From NCBI GenBank assembly GCA_013407085.1, contig JACCGJ010014392.1:1-64000 (forward strand): 64,000 nucleotides of DNA, given 5' to 3'. Position 1 is the first letter of the stretch; each line of letters begins with the position of its first letter. This document shows, in pieces, positions 1 through 9,164 of the stretch. The position numbers were made by a program, and so were the translations under genes. Source of the stretch: Atriophallophorus winterbourni (taxonomy: Eukaryota; Platyhelminthes; Trematoda; Plagiorchiida; Microphallidae). Below the pieces are notes generated by a model that was not told where the DNA came from, ran no database searches, and saw only the letters and a list, made by a program, of their open reading frames with translations.

Positions 1-540
1 TCCTTCAATGAACTGGATCATAGAGTCACTGATAATAGATTCCATAAGTTTCGATATAACAGAGACTAATGTTATCGGGCGGTAATTAGACACGGCAGAT
101 CGAGAGACGCTTTTATAGATGGGAGAGATAGATCCACACTTCCAGTCAAGTGGGACACAGCCGTTAGCAAAAAAGTGCCTGAAAAGATTAGCCAAGGGAT
201 AACAGAGAGATAAATTTGTACAAGAGCTTGTTGTTTTCCAGGAAATGACCCGTGAGTTTGATGATCAAATTTGGCCTGGCGCACCAGTCCCGTGCAATGA
301 TTTCGTAATTTCCTATACCACTCCCAATCATTTGGCACTAGTCTCAGTTTAAACTCAGTCCACGCGGTATTTCTGCGGCACATCCATTTACGAGTTCTGC
401 TCCGAATAAACGTGCCTGCGGTTTTTCGCAGGACGGGTCTTGAGACTGAAGAAAGCTCTAACATCCCGTGCCACTTGGTAACAAAATTTTGCCAAGTTGA
501 ATCCAGACCGTCATCTAACATGAAGTCGAAGCTATTGGCG
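1..540 (-). pseudogene. CR1/Jockey-like LINE, linker and start of reverse transcriptase (3' part of a split element)
   Basis: On the minus strand this reads as the region after the endonuclease of a CR1/Jockey-type LINE, then the first block of the reverse transcriptase. The linker is open from about 540 to 260 (residues such as WYRKLRN and RQAKFDH). Then the frame changes, and the start of the RT with the typical NYRPITL block is read from about 215 to the window edge. The stretch that normally joins linker and RT is missing or shifted, so this copy has lost sequence internally and cannot encode an intact protein. It continues beyond position 1. It is the continuation of the endonuclease part at 2221-3059; the two are separated by a later RTE insertion. 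Confidence 0.8.
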
Positions 541-2226
541 GCTACTTACTTTACTTTTACTTTAGTGCGACTATCTCCTCCTGGAGGATGAGTCGGCTTC
601 ATTGATGTCACGGATTGCAGCCGCCCACGCTCGGCGGTTAGAAGCGAGATCCGCGCAGATTTCAAGCCAGGTCCGGTTCCAAGTGCGCCATCCGTAAACC
701 GATCGTAGATCAAGCAGCTCCACGTCCGATCTCACGGTGGCGAGCCAAGTCTTCACTTGTCCTCCGCTACGACCACGCCATTCTGCGCAGGGTGTCGGCG
801 ATAGTGTCATCCTGGTTAGTTCAGCGTCCGAGCGTCTCAGGATGTGGCCAAACCATCTCAGTCGGTGTTGCCGCAATATCGAAATCAGGCGAGGGATATC
901 AAAACAACGGTGGCGAACCTCGTCATTCGTTACCCGCTCATCCCATCGAACATTGAGGATGCGTCGGAGACACCAGTGGTCGAAAACCTCTAGTTTCCGC
1001 ATATCCTCCACCCGCACAGGCCACGTCTCGCATCCATAAGTGAGAACTGGGCGAATCGCCGCTATGTAGACGCGCAGCTTTGTACGTCGGCTGATTTCTC
1101 TACGGCTAAATAGAACCCAACGTAGTCGCGAAAACGCCGTGCGCGCAGCTTGTACACGGGTCGGTATCTCACCCCTGGCTTGGCCTGACGGTAGCACGCA
1201 CGAACCAAGGTAACGAAAAGTGTTCACCATCTCCAAGTTCTCGCCACCAATCTTGAGAGGCAGATGAGGTCCAGTGGCGGTGGTAAAATACTTAGTTTTG
1301 CGCGTGTTGATTCGTAGCCCCAGCATAGAAGCAAATGAGCTGAGGCGTTCCAGGGTCGTCTGAAGCGTTATAGGATCATCCCCCAAGAATACGATGTCGT
1401 CGGCATACTCCAAATCGGCAATCGAAACGCTCGGACTCAGTATCACACCGGCGTAATCTGAAAGCGCCTGCTTCATTGTCCAATCGATCGCGAAGTTGAA
1501 TAGCACAGGGGACAAAGGGCACCCTTGCCGGACACCAGTCCTAATGGGGAACGTCGAGGACACCATTCCATATGCGCGTACGCGGCTCTGCGTGAATGAA
1601 TAGTACGCTTGCATCATGCGCACAAGTTTCTCCGGCATACCATCCGCCAGCATCACACTCCACAGCGAATCTCGGTCGACGGAGTCGAAGGCGGCTTCGA
1701 AGTCGATGAAATAAGCGGTTATTGCCTGCTGATAGCGGTAACGGTGTTCCAGAATCCGACGCAATGTGAACAGCTGGTAAACGCAGCCCCGACCTCGACG
1801 AAAACCGCCTTGGTTGACTCGTGTACGTATATCCCTCTCTTCCGTAAAGCGGCATAAGAGAATCACTGCAAAAACCTTCGCGGCGATGTCGATAAGTCTG
1901 ATGCCACGGTAGTTGTCGCACAATGAGGCATTACCTTTCTTCAAGATGGGGATCAAGAGTGAAGTGCCCCAGTCGCGTGGAAGCTCCTCTAGTTCCCATA
2001 TCTTACGATACAAATCATGCAGTGGTTCAATCAAAACGGAAGAGCAGGCCTTGTGCACCTCAGGGGGGACGCCGTCTTCGCCAGGGGACTTGTTGTTCCT
2101 TAGTCGGCCGATGGCTCGGATGATTTCGTCGCGCGTTGGGTGATCGCAAGAAACATTATATGTCTCGCTCGCTACAGCCGTTGGTAGTGCCGTCAGTGGC
2201 GCCGGTCGATTTAGCAACATGCTACT
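541..2226 (-). mobile_element. 5'-truncated RTE-type LINE inserted into a CR1-like LINE
   Basis: A short non-LTR retrotransposon copy lies between two copies of GCTACT (541-546 and 2221-2226), a likely target-site duplication. Its 3' end, on the minus strand, is a simple tail made of AAAGTA/AAGTA units, which is how RTE elements end instead of with poly(A). The same tail closes the related copy at 44074. The copy lacks the endonuclease half, as expected for a 5'-truncated insertion. The flanking CR1-like sequence reads in one frame across the site if the insert and one duplication copy are removed. Confidence 0.85.
571..2220 (-). CDS. RTE-type reverse transcriptase, open reading frame of 549 codons
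   Basis: This is the reverse transcriptase of the RTE copy. It copies element RNA into DNA at a nicked target in the nucleus. All main RT blocks are visible in order: SPGEDG near 45-50, NYRGIRLI near 103-110, QGGFRRGRGC at 137-146, the first catalytic aspartate in FIDFEAAFDS at 171-180, RQGCPLSP at 231-238, the catalytic YADD at 272-275, FRYLGS at 335-340, and LRWFGHILRR further on. The frame has no stop. The apurinic endonuclease that full RTE proteins carry N-terminal to this is absent, and the first ATG lies right at the truncation point, so it is probably accidental. The lack of stops and an intact catalytic centre suggest a recent insertion, although the copy is not autonomous. Confidence 0.85.
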   Translation of the reverse strand: MLLNRPAPLTALPTAVASETYNVSCDHPTRDEIIRAIGRLRNNKSPGEDGVPPEVHKACSSVLIEPLHDLYRKIWELEELPRDWGTSLLIPILKKGNASLCDNYRGIRLIDIAAKVFAVILLCRFTEERDIRTRVNQGGFRRGRGCVYQLFTLRRILEHRYRYQQAITAYFIDFEAAFDSVDRDSLWSVMLADGMPEKLVRMMQAYYSFTQSRVRAYGMVSSTFPIRTGVRQGCPLSPVLFNFAIDWTMKQALSDYAGVILSPSVSIADLEYADDIVFLGDDPITLQTTLERLSSFASMLGLRINTRKTKYFTTATGPHLPLKIGGENLEMVNTFRYLGSCVLPSGQARGEIPTRVQAARTAFSRLRWVLFSRREISRRTKLRVYIAAIRPVLTYGCETWPVRVEDMRKLEVFDHWCLRRILNVRWDERVTNDEVRHRCFDIPRLISILRQHRLRWFGHILRRSDAELTRMTLSPTPCAEWRGRSGGQVKTWLATVRSDVELLDLRSVYGWRTWNRTWLEICADLASNRRAWAAAIRDINEADSSSRRR

Positions 2227-3059
2227 ACGTCATAGAAAGTGCCGTAGTCAGTGACCGTCCGTAACTGAGCGCCCTCATGGTTGAGGTTGATAGCATAGCA
2301 CACAAAGTCAAAACTATGTGGTCGCTTTTGCCTAACGGAGGTTCACTCGAGATTTTCTCAATCATCAAATCCTCATTCGTCAGTATTAGGTACAGTAGAG
2401 AAGGCGTGTCAGTTCCACGAAAACGTGTTGATTCAGTCACGCGATTGTACAAAGGGTGACTTCCTATCAGTTCATTCAGCTCCCAAGCAAAAGAATCGCG
2501 GGAGGGTTCAACAGTCAAACGGGGTGAATTAAAATCGTCTATCAAGGCGAATCGCAAGGAGTGTAATAGGTTGACATCAGCAACCGTTTGAGCATTTGGT
2601 GGGAGGTAGATCGCAGCCAGTAGAGCAGAGTCACTACAGAAAATCTATGGTTTGCAGACGAATGTGAGATAGTGGTTCACAGTGGAGTGAAAAGTTATGA
2701 TACAAGAGAACGCCACCACCCTTGGTATGACGATCTTTCCGAATGATAATCATACCAGGAAGTGAAATTTCGGCGTCTGCAACGGAAGATGATAACCAGG
2801 TCTCAGTCACAGCTATCACGTCAAAGTGTTCAGGAGCGTGTCAAACAGGAAGTTTACTTAGTAGTCCTTGGCTGTTCGCATAGAAATACTTTAGGTTCTC
2901 GCGCGATAGGGCGGAGTCTGCAGAGTTGTTTTGGACGTCCATTACGCCGATCCTTAAAGGACCGGCTAGGATAAGTTTTTTGAGGCATCAACACTTTTAT
3001 CGGCAGAATGACACTGAAGCATGTCGATTCGCTTTTTATCGAGGACAGAACCATGTAGT
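2221..3059 (-). pseudogene. CR1/Jockey-like LINE, endonuclease part (5' part of the split element)
   Basis: The minus strand carries the apurinic-like endonuclease of a CR1/Jockey-type LINE, which nicks the target site for reverse transcription. From N to C one can read YANSQGLLSK (about 2850-2885), VTETWL (about 2805), GGGVLLY, a DFNSPR block (about 2530), and PLGKSDH near 2320, where the last two residues include the catalytic histidine. The reading frame breaks near 2845 with a stop after SKLPV, so the copy is dead. The end of this part, in the post-endonuclease linker, abuts the RTE insertion; the linker then resumes at 540. Confidence 0.82.
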
Positions 3060-3242
3060 GTTAAATTGATTGACCACTGGTAGTCAGCTGCATGCTGAAA
3101 CACGTTGGAGTCTCATTACCATTTCTATTTTCTTTCTCATATCTGTCTAGGCCTGGGCAACCTGACAGTATGCTAGCCCACGTGCAGTCTTTGACTGTGT
3201 GGCACTTTGCCCGGATCAGGCTTGTACTTTCATTCATTCAGT
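3060..3242 (+). repeat. Dispersed repeat R (RTE 3'-end or SINE-like), + sense copy
   Basis: A stretch of about 170 bp matches the reverse complement of 11162-11343 closely along its length. Its last part, TGGCACTTTGCCCGGATCAG then GCTTGT, resembles the 3' end of the RTE copy at 13630-14060, and it ends in a short CATT-type simple tail (3231-3240). Shorter or more diverged copies lie at 6545-6680 (-) and 10645-10760 (+, at the end of an RTE remnant). It is either the 3' untranslated end of an RTE element or a SINE that borrows that end. Confidence 0.7.
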
Positions 3243-3299
3243 GTTAAACTGCGAGTTACTCTTGTTTTTTGTTAAACCTCCACTCAAGCTATATCGATT

Positions 3300-3620
3300 C
3301 TTTAATAGCATAGACCCCGCTGCCCTACTGCAGGCAGCAGCGCTACTCCCATCGTAAAACATTGACCATGTGGATGAGATGTGGGGGCAAGTCAAGAAAA
3401 ACATCCCTCAACTTCATGATCGATTCGTTCCTCTCGTACCCGTTCGCAAAAAGGATAAGCCTCAATGATGGCAGTCTCCCGTAACGTACGTCACCGCAAC
3501 GCAAGATGTAGGCGTTACAAGCTTGCTTTCTCATTTGTGACTTGGGCCCGTTATAAGGAATCGCACAATACCGCAGTTTAAAATATGCGTGCTGTAAAAT
3601 TCTTTTTCGAAGCGAGACTC
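3300..3620 (+). pseudogene. CR1-like LINE linker fragment, + strand
   Basis: Read on the plus strand, 3370-3475 gives residues typical of the linker between endonuclease and reverse transcriptase in CR1-like LINEs: an LHDRFVPLVPVRKK block followed by KDKPQ and WQSP. Further on, in a shifted frame, RYKESHNTAV (about 3550) also fits this linker. Stops and frameshifts are frequent, so this is debris. It lies opposite to the CR1 part at 2221-3059 and is therefore a separate insertion. Its right border with the RTE remnant that follows is not sharp. Confidence 0.6.
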
Positions 3621-6110
3621 ACCTAACAGGCCAATACTCATCCAAAAAAATAATACAGCTACGTTCAATCTGAAGCCTCAACACGAAGAAAAGTAGGTAC
3701 CCTAAAATAAACGAGATACAACTGCCAAGGTAAACGACGCTGTCGACCTATTCAAGATTGACATCGCACACAGTTAAATTTGGAAGAGAGCCGCTGCAGT
3801 TCTGGGTAAGTGTTTTACACTTGTTAGGCGCAAAGCACATGCCATACCTTGAAGCATTAAGTGCCAGGCGGTCCAGGGCTTGTTGCATTATGAGGGTCAT
3901 CTCCCAGAAGTGCGATATTCATCCGGATACTCTAGATCGGTAGCTCTCTCACCCGGCAGGAGTTCAACACCTGCGCCCACCAGACCAGCTAAAGCTTTCC
4001 TTAGGACATCGTCGATCGCGAATTTAAAAAGGGACGGCAAGATAGGGCAGACCTGTCATACCCCGCTGGAAATATTGAACGAGGACGAAAATTGTTCGTA
4101 CGCTAGAACCCTGCCTGAGGTTTGGGAATATAATGTCTCAGCAGACGGCTTCAAGGACTTTCGCGATCAATTTAATCGAATGCCGCTCGGATGTCAAGGA
4201 ATACCACGATAGTTGTCCTACGAAATGCATGACGTTGCTCCAGTAACTGATCTGTGCACCCTCGACCATCACGAAACCCAGTTTGCTCCTCACGGATTTG
4301 CTCTTCCCCTTTGGTACTCAACCAATGAAGCAGGATGGAGGCCTATATTTTAGGAGCTACTGAAATGAGACTGATACCTCGATGATTTTCACAGGAATAG
4401 CGTCGTCCCTTTTTGAAAATCGGAGCAATTATTGATTATCTCCAAGGGATCGGAACGTGCTCCTCAGCATATACGAACGGCGCATGAAATTCAAAATCTA
4501 GAGCGAAACCGCCATCTTTGAGCAATGACGATACCATGGCATTAGCACCTGATGCCCGATAACGCTTAATGCTCCGGAGTACATTGTAAATCTCTGATTG
4601 AGTGGGAGCCTCTAGAGAAATCGTCCATGGGGTACAGTGTTCCGTATCCTCGAAATCAGTGGGTGCAGAAGGCCAGTTAAACTGCGCCGCAAAATGTTCT
4701 GCCCACCGCTCCATGCGCATGTGTATATTAAAAGCTGGCGAACCATCTGCTTCATGTATCAGTTCGCTGATACCTGGTCGCCCGTTCAACGTAGTTCTGA
4801 TGAGTTGGAACAATTTTCTGAAATTGCCTACAGCTGTCGCAAATTCCATTTCTACAGCCTTAGAACTCCAGCAACTTTCCCTGTCGGTTCTCAAAGTGAC
4901 AACCAGTTTACGTTTAGTGAGCCTTCGTGACGCATCATTTATGCTATCAGCAGAAAGCTACCGACGTTGGTCCACTAGTTGGAGAGAATTCGCAGAAACC
5001 CAGTCTTGAGCTACACGGGAAGTCAGCCTACGGCTATCCAACGCGGCTGTTTCGAAGGAGGTTTGTATCCCACTCTATTGTTCATCGATACTATTTTTGG
5101 GAACTACAGAAAGATGCAAATTTAATTTGGCCTGAAACTCCTTGAGAACTAAGAAATCATTGAGCCTGGCAACATTTCGTTTCTTTGCAACATTTCTATG
5201 TTTCCCGCCAAAGCGAAACGAGAGCTTAGCACAGACTAACGCATGATCGGACTCTAGACATGTGCCCCAGTATGAACGGCAATCCTGCGCCACCCTCGCC
5301 GCTATAAGCTGATAGCAATATGATCAATTAGCGTGAACTAGGCCGCGATGTAGATTTCCAGGTGGAGTAGTGACGCTTCGAATAGCGGAAGTTATTGCTG
5401 GCAAGGTACAGTCGGTGCTCTGAGCACAAGCTAAACAATATTTCGCCATTGTCATTACGATGAAAATCAAGACCAATTCTTACACCCACGAAATGCTCGT
5501 TAACAGATGGACAGCCTACACGTGTGTTCAAATCTGCAACTAAGACAACGATGTCACTCCACGATGCAAGTCTAATGAGTTCTTGTAATTTTCCATAGAA
5601 CTCATCTTTGGCAAGTTCAGAGCTACAGTTAGTCGGCGCATAAGCTGCAACCACATACAGGTTGCAGGATTGAGTGTGACATCGGCCTTTCACGCAGTAA
5701 CCCTGTAGTCTTACTGCACAAAGGCGACTTTCGGCTGGGAACCAGTCTAACGGTGTGTCCTCAGCTCTGTTACTCAAAACGATTCCGATGCCAGCTTGAC
5801 CAGATACCATGGCGTTATCATCAGTGGACAAGCGTATATAGTGTTACTTGCGTAAGTTCATGGTATTAGACAATCGCGTAACCGAGCTAGAGTTATGTAT
5901 GTGTTTCTGACAAACAGCATACACCGACATCAAGGCTATCAAATGTGCGAGCCAAGGCTGCCTGTTGTCTGATGATAGCTAATGTCCGTACATTAAAATT
6001 TGCTAATTTGAATAGTACGCGCGGGCTGAAGAACACTCTGTAGGCATTCGAAGCGGCTGAATTTGGAGACCTCGATGAACAAGCTATACTTCTGGCAGGG
6101 CTACCCAAAG
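3620..6110 (-). pseudogene. Old, near-full-length RTE-type LINE (endonuclease plus reverse transcriptase), decayed
   Basis: Minus strand, from 5' to 3': the endonuclease start (NVRTL, then QQAALARTFDSL and CCLSETHT at 5893-6010), the rest of the endonuclease (AAYAPTNCSSELAKDEFYG and a degraded ADLNTRVG around 5500-5650, then WGTCLESDHALV near 5255), the linker (GNFRKLFQLIRTT and FNWPSAPTDFED at 4436-4894), and the reverse transcriptase in pieces down to about 3620 (LEYPDE near 3920 in place of LEYADD, and VVYLGSCIS near 3735). Many stops and frameshifts break it and the catalytic YADD is lost. It belongs to a different RTE lineage from the copy at 541-2226 but the same one as 6680-8110. The leader at 6110-6545 may be its 5' untranslated part. 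Confidence 0.8.
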
Positions 6111-6545
6111 AACTACAAAATGGAAAACAGTTATTAAAAAGTTTGCATGTATTGTGAGATCATAGCATGCAGAGGGCGCGAGATCTGTCATTTTTACCTG
6201 TATTTTCATAATTGCTTGTGGGCTTGATACTACCCGGTTGCTCAGGTTGAGGTAAAGGATTGGTTTAAGGGGTTTCACTCGGAGCCTTTGGATAAAATGC
6301 TTGAACCACTAAGCAGTGGGCTGAGACCGAGTTTGCCTGGCCTCTATCCATCGACCTTCCTGGTAAGAGTAGCTCTGCTTGCACCAAAAGACCGCCGAGT
6401 ATAGCTCAAATGGTCATGAAGGTACACAAACCATCTCACCACCATAAGTTCCAGTCTCGGCATGCATGATGCGTTACGAATGCCAATCAGGCGAAAGGTG
6501 GTTGGCGGGTTGGGGTGTGTGTATAAAATCACAAATCTGGATTCA
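6110..6545 (-). other. Possible 5' leader of the RTE remnant; no gene seen
   Basis: This stretch separates the decayed RTE endonuclease start from the next repeat. No frame is convincingly coding. Its base composition resembles the neighbouring element rather than AT-rich unique DNA, so it may be the 5' leader of the RTE copy, but nothing proves this. Confidence 0.3.
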
Positions 6546-6680
6546 GACAAAGTGCTGCAAAGTCTAAAAGTGGGTTAACATAATATATCAAGTCAAGTTA
6601 AAAATGAAGGAAACGGAAAATAGCAGCGACACTCCAGTGTGTTTCCACATGCAACCCAGAAACGTTAGCAAATCAGCTTA
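6545..6680 (-). repeat. Dispersed repeat R, diverged copy
   Basis: The stretch contains GACAAAGTGCTGCAAAGTCT and, further on, GACACTCCAGTGTGTTTCC, both matching in order parts of repeat R as seen at 11162-11343. The middle is shortened. In RTE sense it lies on the minus strand. Confidence 0.55.
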
Positions 6681-8110
6681 GCCAAGTTGAGAATCGATAG
6701 AGAATGTTAGTGGCTGTAGGCAATTTCAGAGAACTGTTTCAGCTTTTCTGAACTAACGGGATTGGGGTGGTTAGGCATCAATGAGTTGATGCGTGAAGCC
6801 GATAGTTCGTCTTTTTAAACGCACAAATGCATAGACGAATGTACAGAACATTTTGAATCATAGTTCAACTGGCCTTCTACACCTACTGATTTTGAGGATG
6901 CAAAATCCTCTACTCCTGTGCCGGTTACTCTCGAGGCTTCTACTCAATGAAAGATCTAAAATGTACTCCGGAGTCTTAAGCACTACCAGACATTTGGTCG
7001 TGATTCCTCGGTACCGTTATTGCTCAAAGAAAGTGGTTGTACCCCAGTTTGCGAATTCAAGAGTTGTTCGCCAACCTATGAGCTAAGCAAGTCGTTTTGA
7101 TTTCTTTGGAATAATCAGCAATTGTTCCGATTTTTAAAAGGGGACAGCGTGATTCCTGTGAGAATTATCGTGACATCAGTCTCATTTTGGTCTCCTAAAA
7201 TACTGGCCTCCGTCTTGCTTCACTGGTTAAGTATCAAACTGAAAGAACAGATCCGTGCTTGTCAATGCTATATCGATCAATTTTCACTCCTTCAGTTATT
7301 CAAGCAACGCCACAAGTTTTGCAGACCATCTATCATGGTATTCTTAGACATCCGAGCGGCATTCGATTCAACCAATCGCGAAAGCCTGTCGATTTGTCTG
7401 TTGGGGTATGGAGTGGCCGAGGAGCATGTTTGCATCTCAATAGCATTGCCAAACCCCGAGCATGATGTGAGCTTACGGACAGTTGCCATTCTCGTTCAGT
7501 AACTGAAACGGGTTGCGGTAGGCCATCCTTATCTCGCCGTTCATTTTTAAATTTGCTATCGACGATGTCCTAAAAAAAGGTTTAACTGGGCGCGGGTGTT
7601 AAAATTCTGTCCGGTGAGAGCGCTGTAGATCTAGGCTACACGGATTACATCACATTTTGAAGCTTCAGAATATGGCACGCGCTTTGCTCCAAACAAGTAT
7701 AGAATACTTTCTCGGGACTGCAGCGGCTCTTTTTCGCATCTTACTATCATTACTATCATTCACTGTACTTCGTCTGAGATACTATCAGGTTGCCCAAACC
7801 TGGACTCTTGATATTAATCTAAAAGTGGTCTATTCGGACGTAAGATGTCAGTCGGCATTTTGTTTTCGCCACCCGTTACCTGCGTAGGATTGCTCTTATT
7901 GGTTCGGAGCATCGCGTTGCAGATCAACCTGCACAGGTTACGCTGGTTTTACGGACGTCGGACCACCGACATTCGAAACGGATTCTTTTGGTGCCACCGT
8001 ATCCGATTGGCGTATGTATTTTAGTGGCCAAACCGTCACATGACACAGGCAGCCAACCCTATCTAGTAAGCTTTCCGAAGTCAGCGCAATCTCTTTTTTT
8101 CGTGCTGGAG
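6680..8110 (+). pseudogene. Decayed RTE-type LINE, linker to C-terminus, + strand
   Basis: Plus strand pieces, in order: GNFRELFQLF linker (about 6720), FNWPSTPTDFEDA (about 6865), CENYRDISLI (about 7155), the catalytic block FLDIRAAFDSTNRESL (7342-7390, first aspartate present), YLRRIALIGSEHRV (about 7880-7925) and LHRLRWF (about 7930-7950). The linker matches the copy at 3620-6110 so closely (FNWPS-PTDFED) that both belong to one RTE lineage. Stops and frameshifts break every block. A short piece at about 7776-7810 resembles repeat R in reverse and may be a small insertion. Confidence 0.75.
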
Positions 8111-8560
8111 TCCCCGCGATCAGATAACGCAATAACTAGTTACGCTTCACAGTATTTCTAGAAGCCGTGTTATGTGGCGGCGTTGCAGTAAGCATCTTAT
8201 TGTGTTTTCTTAATCTGGTATGCCGTCAAATGAAATGTCAAGGAAAGCTTCTTATGAAGCATGGCAGCGAAGGCCGCAAGGAAGCTGTCGTGCTGATATT
8301 GCTTTACTCGTTCACTAAACTTGATCGAATGTCTGCTCTGTTCGAGGTCTAGTCACCCCGTTCCTGTTTGTTTGTGCTTACTCCTATAGTTTCTATATCA
8401 GTTTAAGCCTAACCCTTTCTCGTTTTTTAGGATCCTATTTTTCTGGATTTAATTTTTTCATGGCTGTATGCCAGTTTGGCATTCGTTACATGCTACCACT
8501 GTAATGCTCTCCCTGATGATGATCCAGTTATTAATATGTATGTTTGCAAACAGATGTTAG
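8110..8560. other. No recognisable gene or repeat
   Basis: Between the RTE remnant and the transposase relic I see no convincing reading frame and no match to the other repeats of the window. The first 250 bp are less AT-rich than the rest and may still be element debris. Confidence 0.4.
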
Positions 8561-8850
8561 GAACAAGAGGCCATACATTTTAGCCCAATCTTTTGTTAAC
8601 AAAATTTCGAATGGCCAGATGAGATGCTAGACCCAATCAGAATGTTCTGCTTGCCATTATTTAACAATTCTAGATGTGTATATTGGAACATTATCATCAA
8701 ATTATGATGTTTTCCTTTGGGAACAGTTTTTAAACTATGATGAACTTGCCATAAAATAGTCTTGGTTGTGTATTCTTTCAGAAAGGAAATTGTTAACCGG
8801 GCGAATTTCTGAGAAATAGCACCCCAGATCATCACATATTCAAACATTAT
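8560..8850 (-). pseudogene. Tc1/mariner-type transposase relic
   Basis: The minus strand reads VMIWGAIS (about 8825-8845) and then, after a frame change, FDDNVPIYTSRIV (about 8675-8710), an in-frame stop, and WQAEHSDWV. These are the conserved order and spacing of the DDE catalytic core of Tc1-like transposases, where the family shows VMVWG, then D-N-A-P-x-H with the second catalytic aspartate, then the WP/SPDLNP region. The copy has at least one frameshift and one stop, and I see neither terminal inverted repeats nor the N-terminal DNA-binding part. It lies about 250 bp upstream of the syntaxin-6 5' splice acceptor. Confidence 0.75.
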
Positions 8851-9082
8851 GATGTCAAAATGTTAAATGTTTCTTTTATTTTGTCCAACTTATACCGTTC
8901 GCAATGGTTTACTGTCTGTTATAATCAAATAACGTTTGTTTGGTGTTTCTATTCATCTATATTTATATAATCGCTTTTTAACTCTCCATACGACGTGCTA
9001 CCCGATAGAACGTTAGACCGTAGTATTTCAATCTAAATTTCTGACTTACTATTTAAACGTTAATGAAAATCTGAGTTTAATG

Positions 9083-9100
9083 TTTCGATTTTACTTACAG
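9083..9100 (+). promoter_or_regulatory. 3' splice acceptor upstream of the syntaxin-6 start codon
   Basis: The pyrimidine-rich TTTCGATTTTACTTACAG ends at 9100, 64 nt before the ATG at 9165. No 5' exon with a donor is evident nearby. It can serve either a 5'-UTR intron or spliced-leader trans-splicing, which flatworms use for many genes. Confidence 0.6.
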
Positions 9101-9164
9101 GTTGATCAGAATATTATGCTAATTTGTTTTTAATCGTATTATCAAAAATCATTTACTTTTGGTC

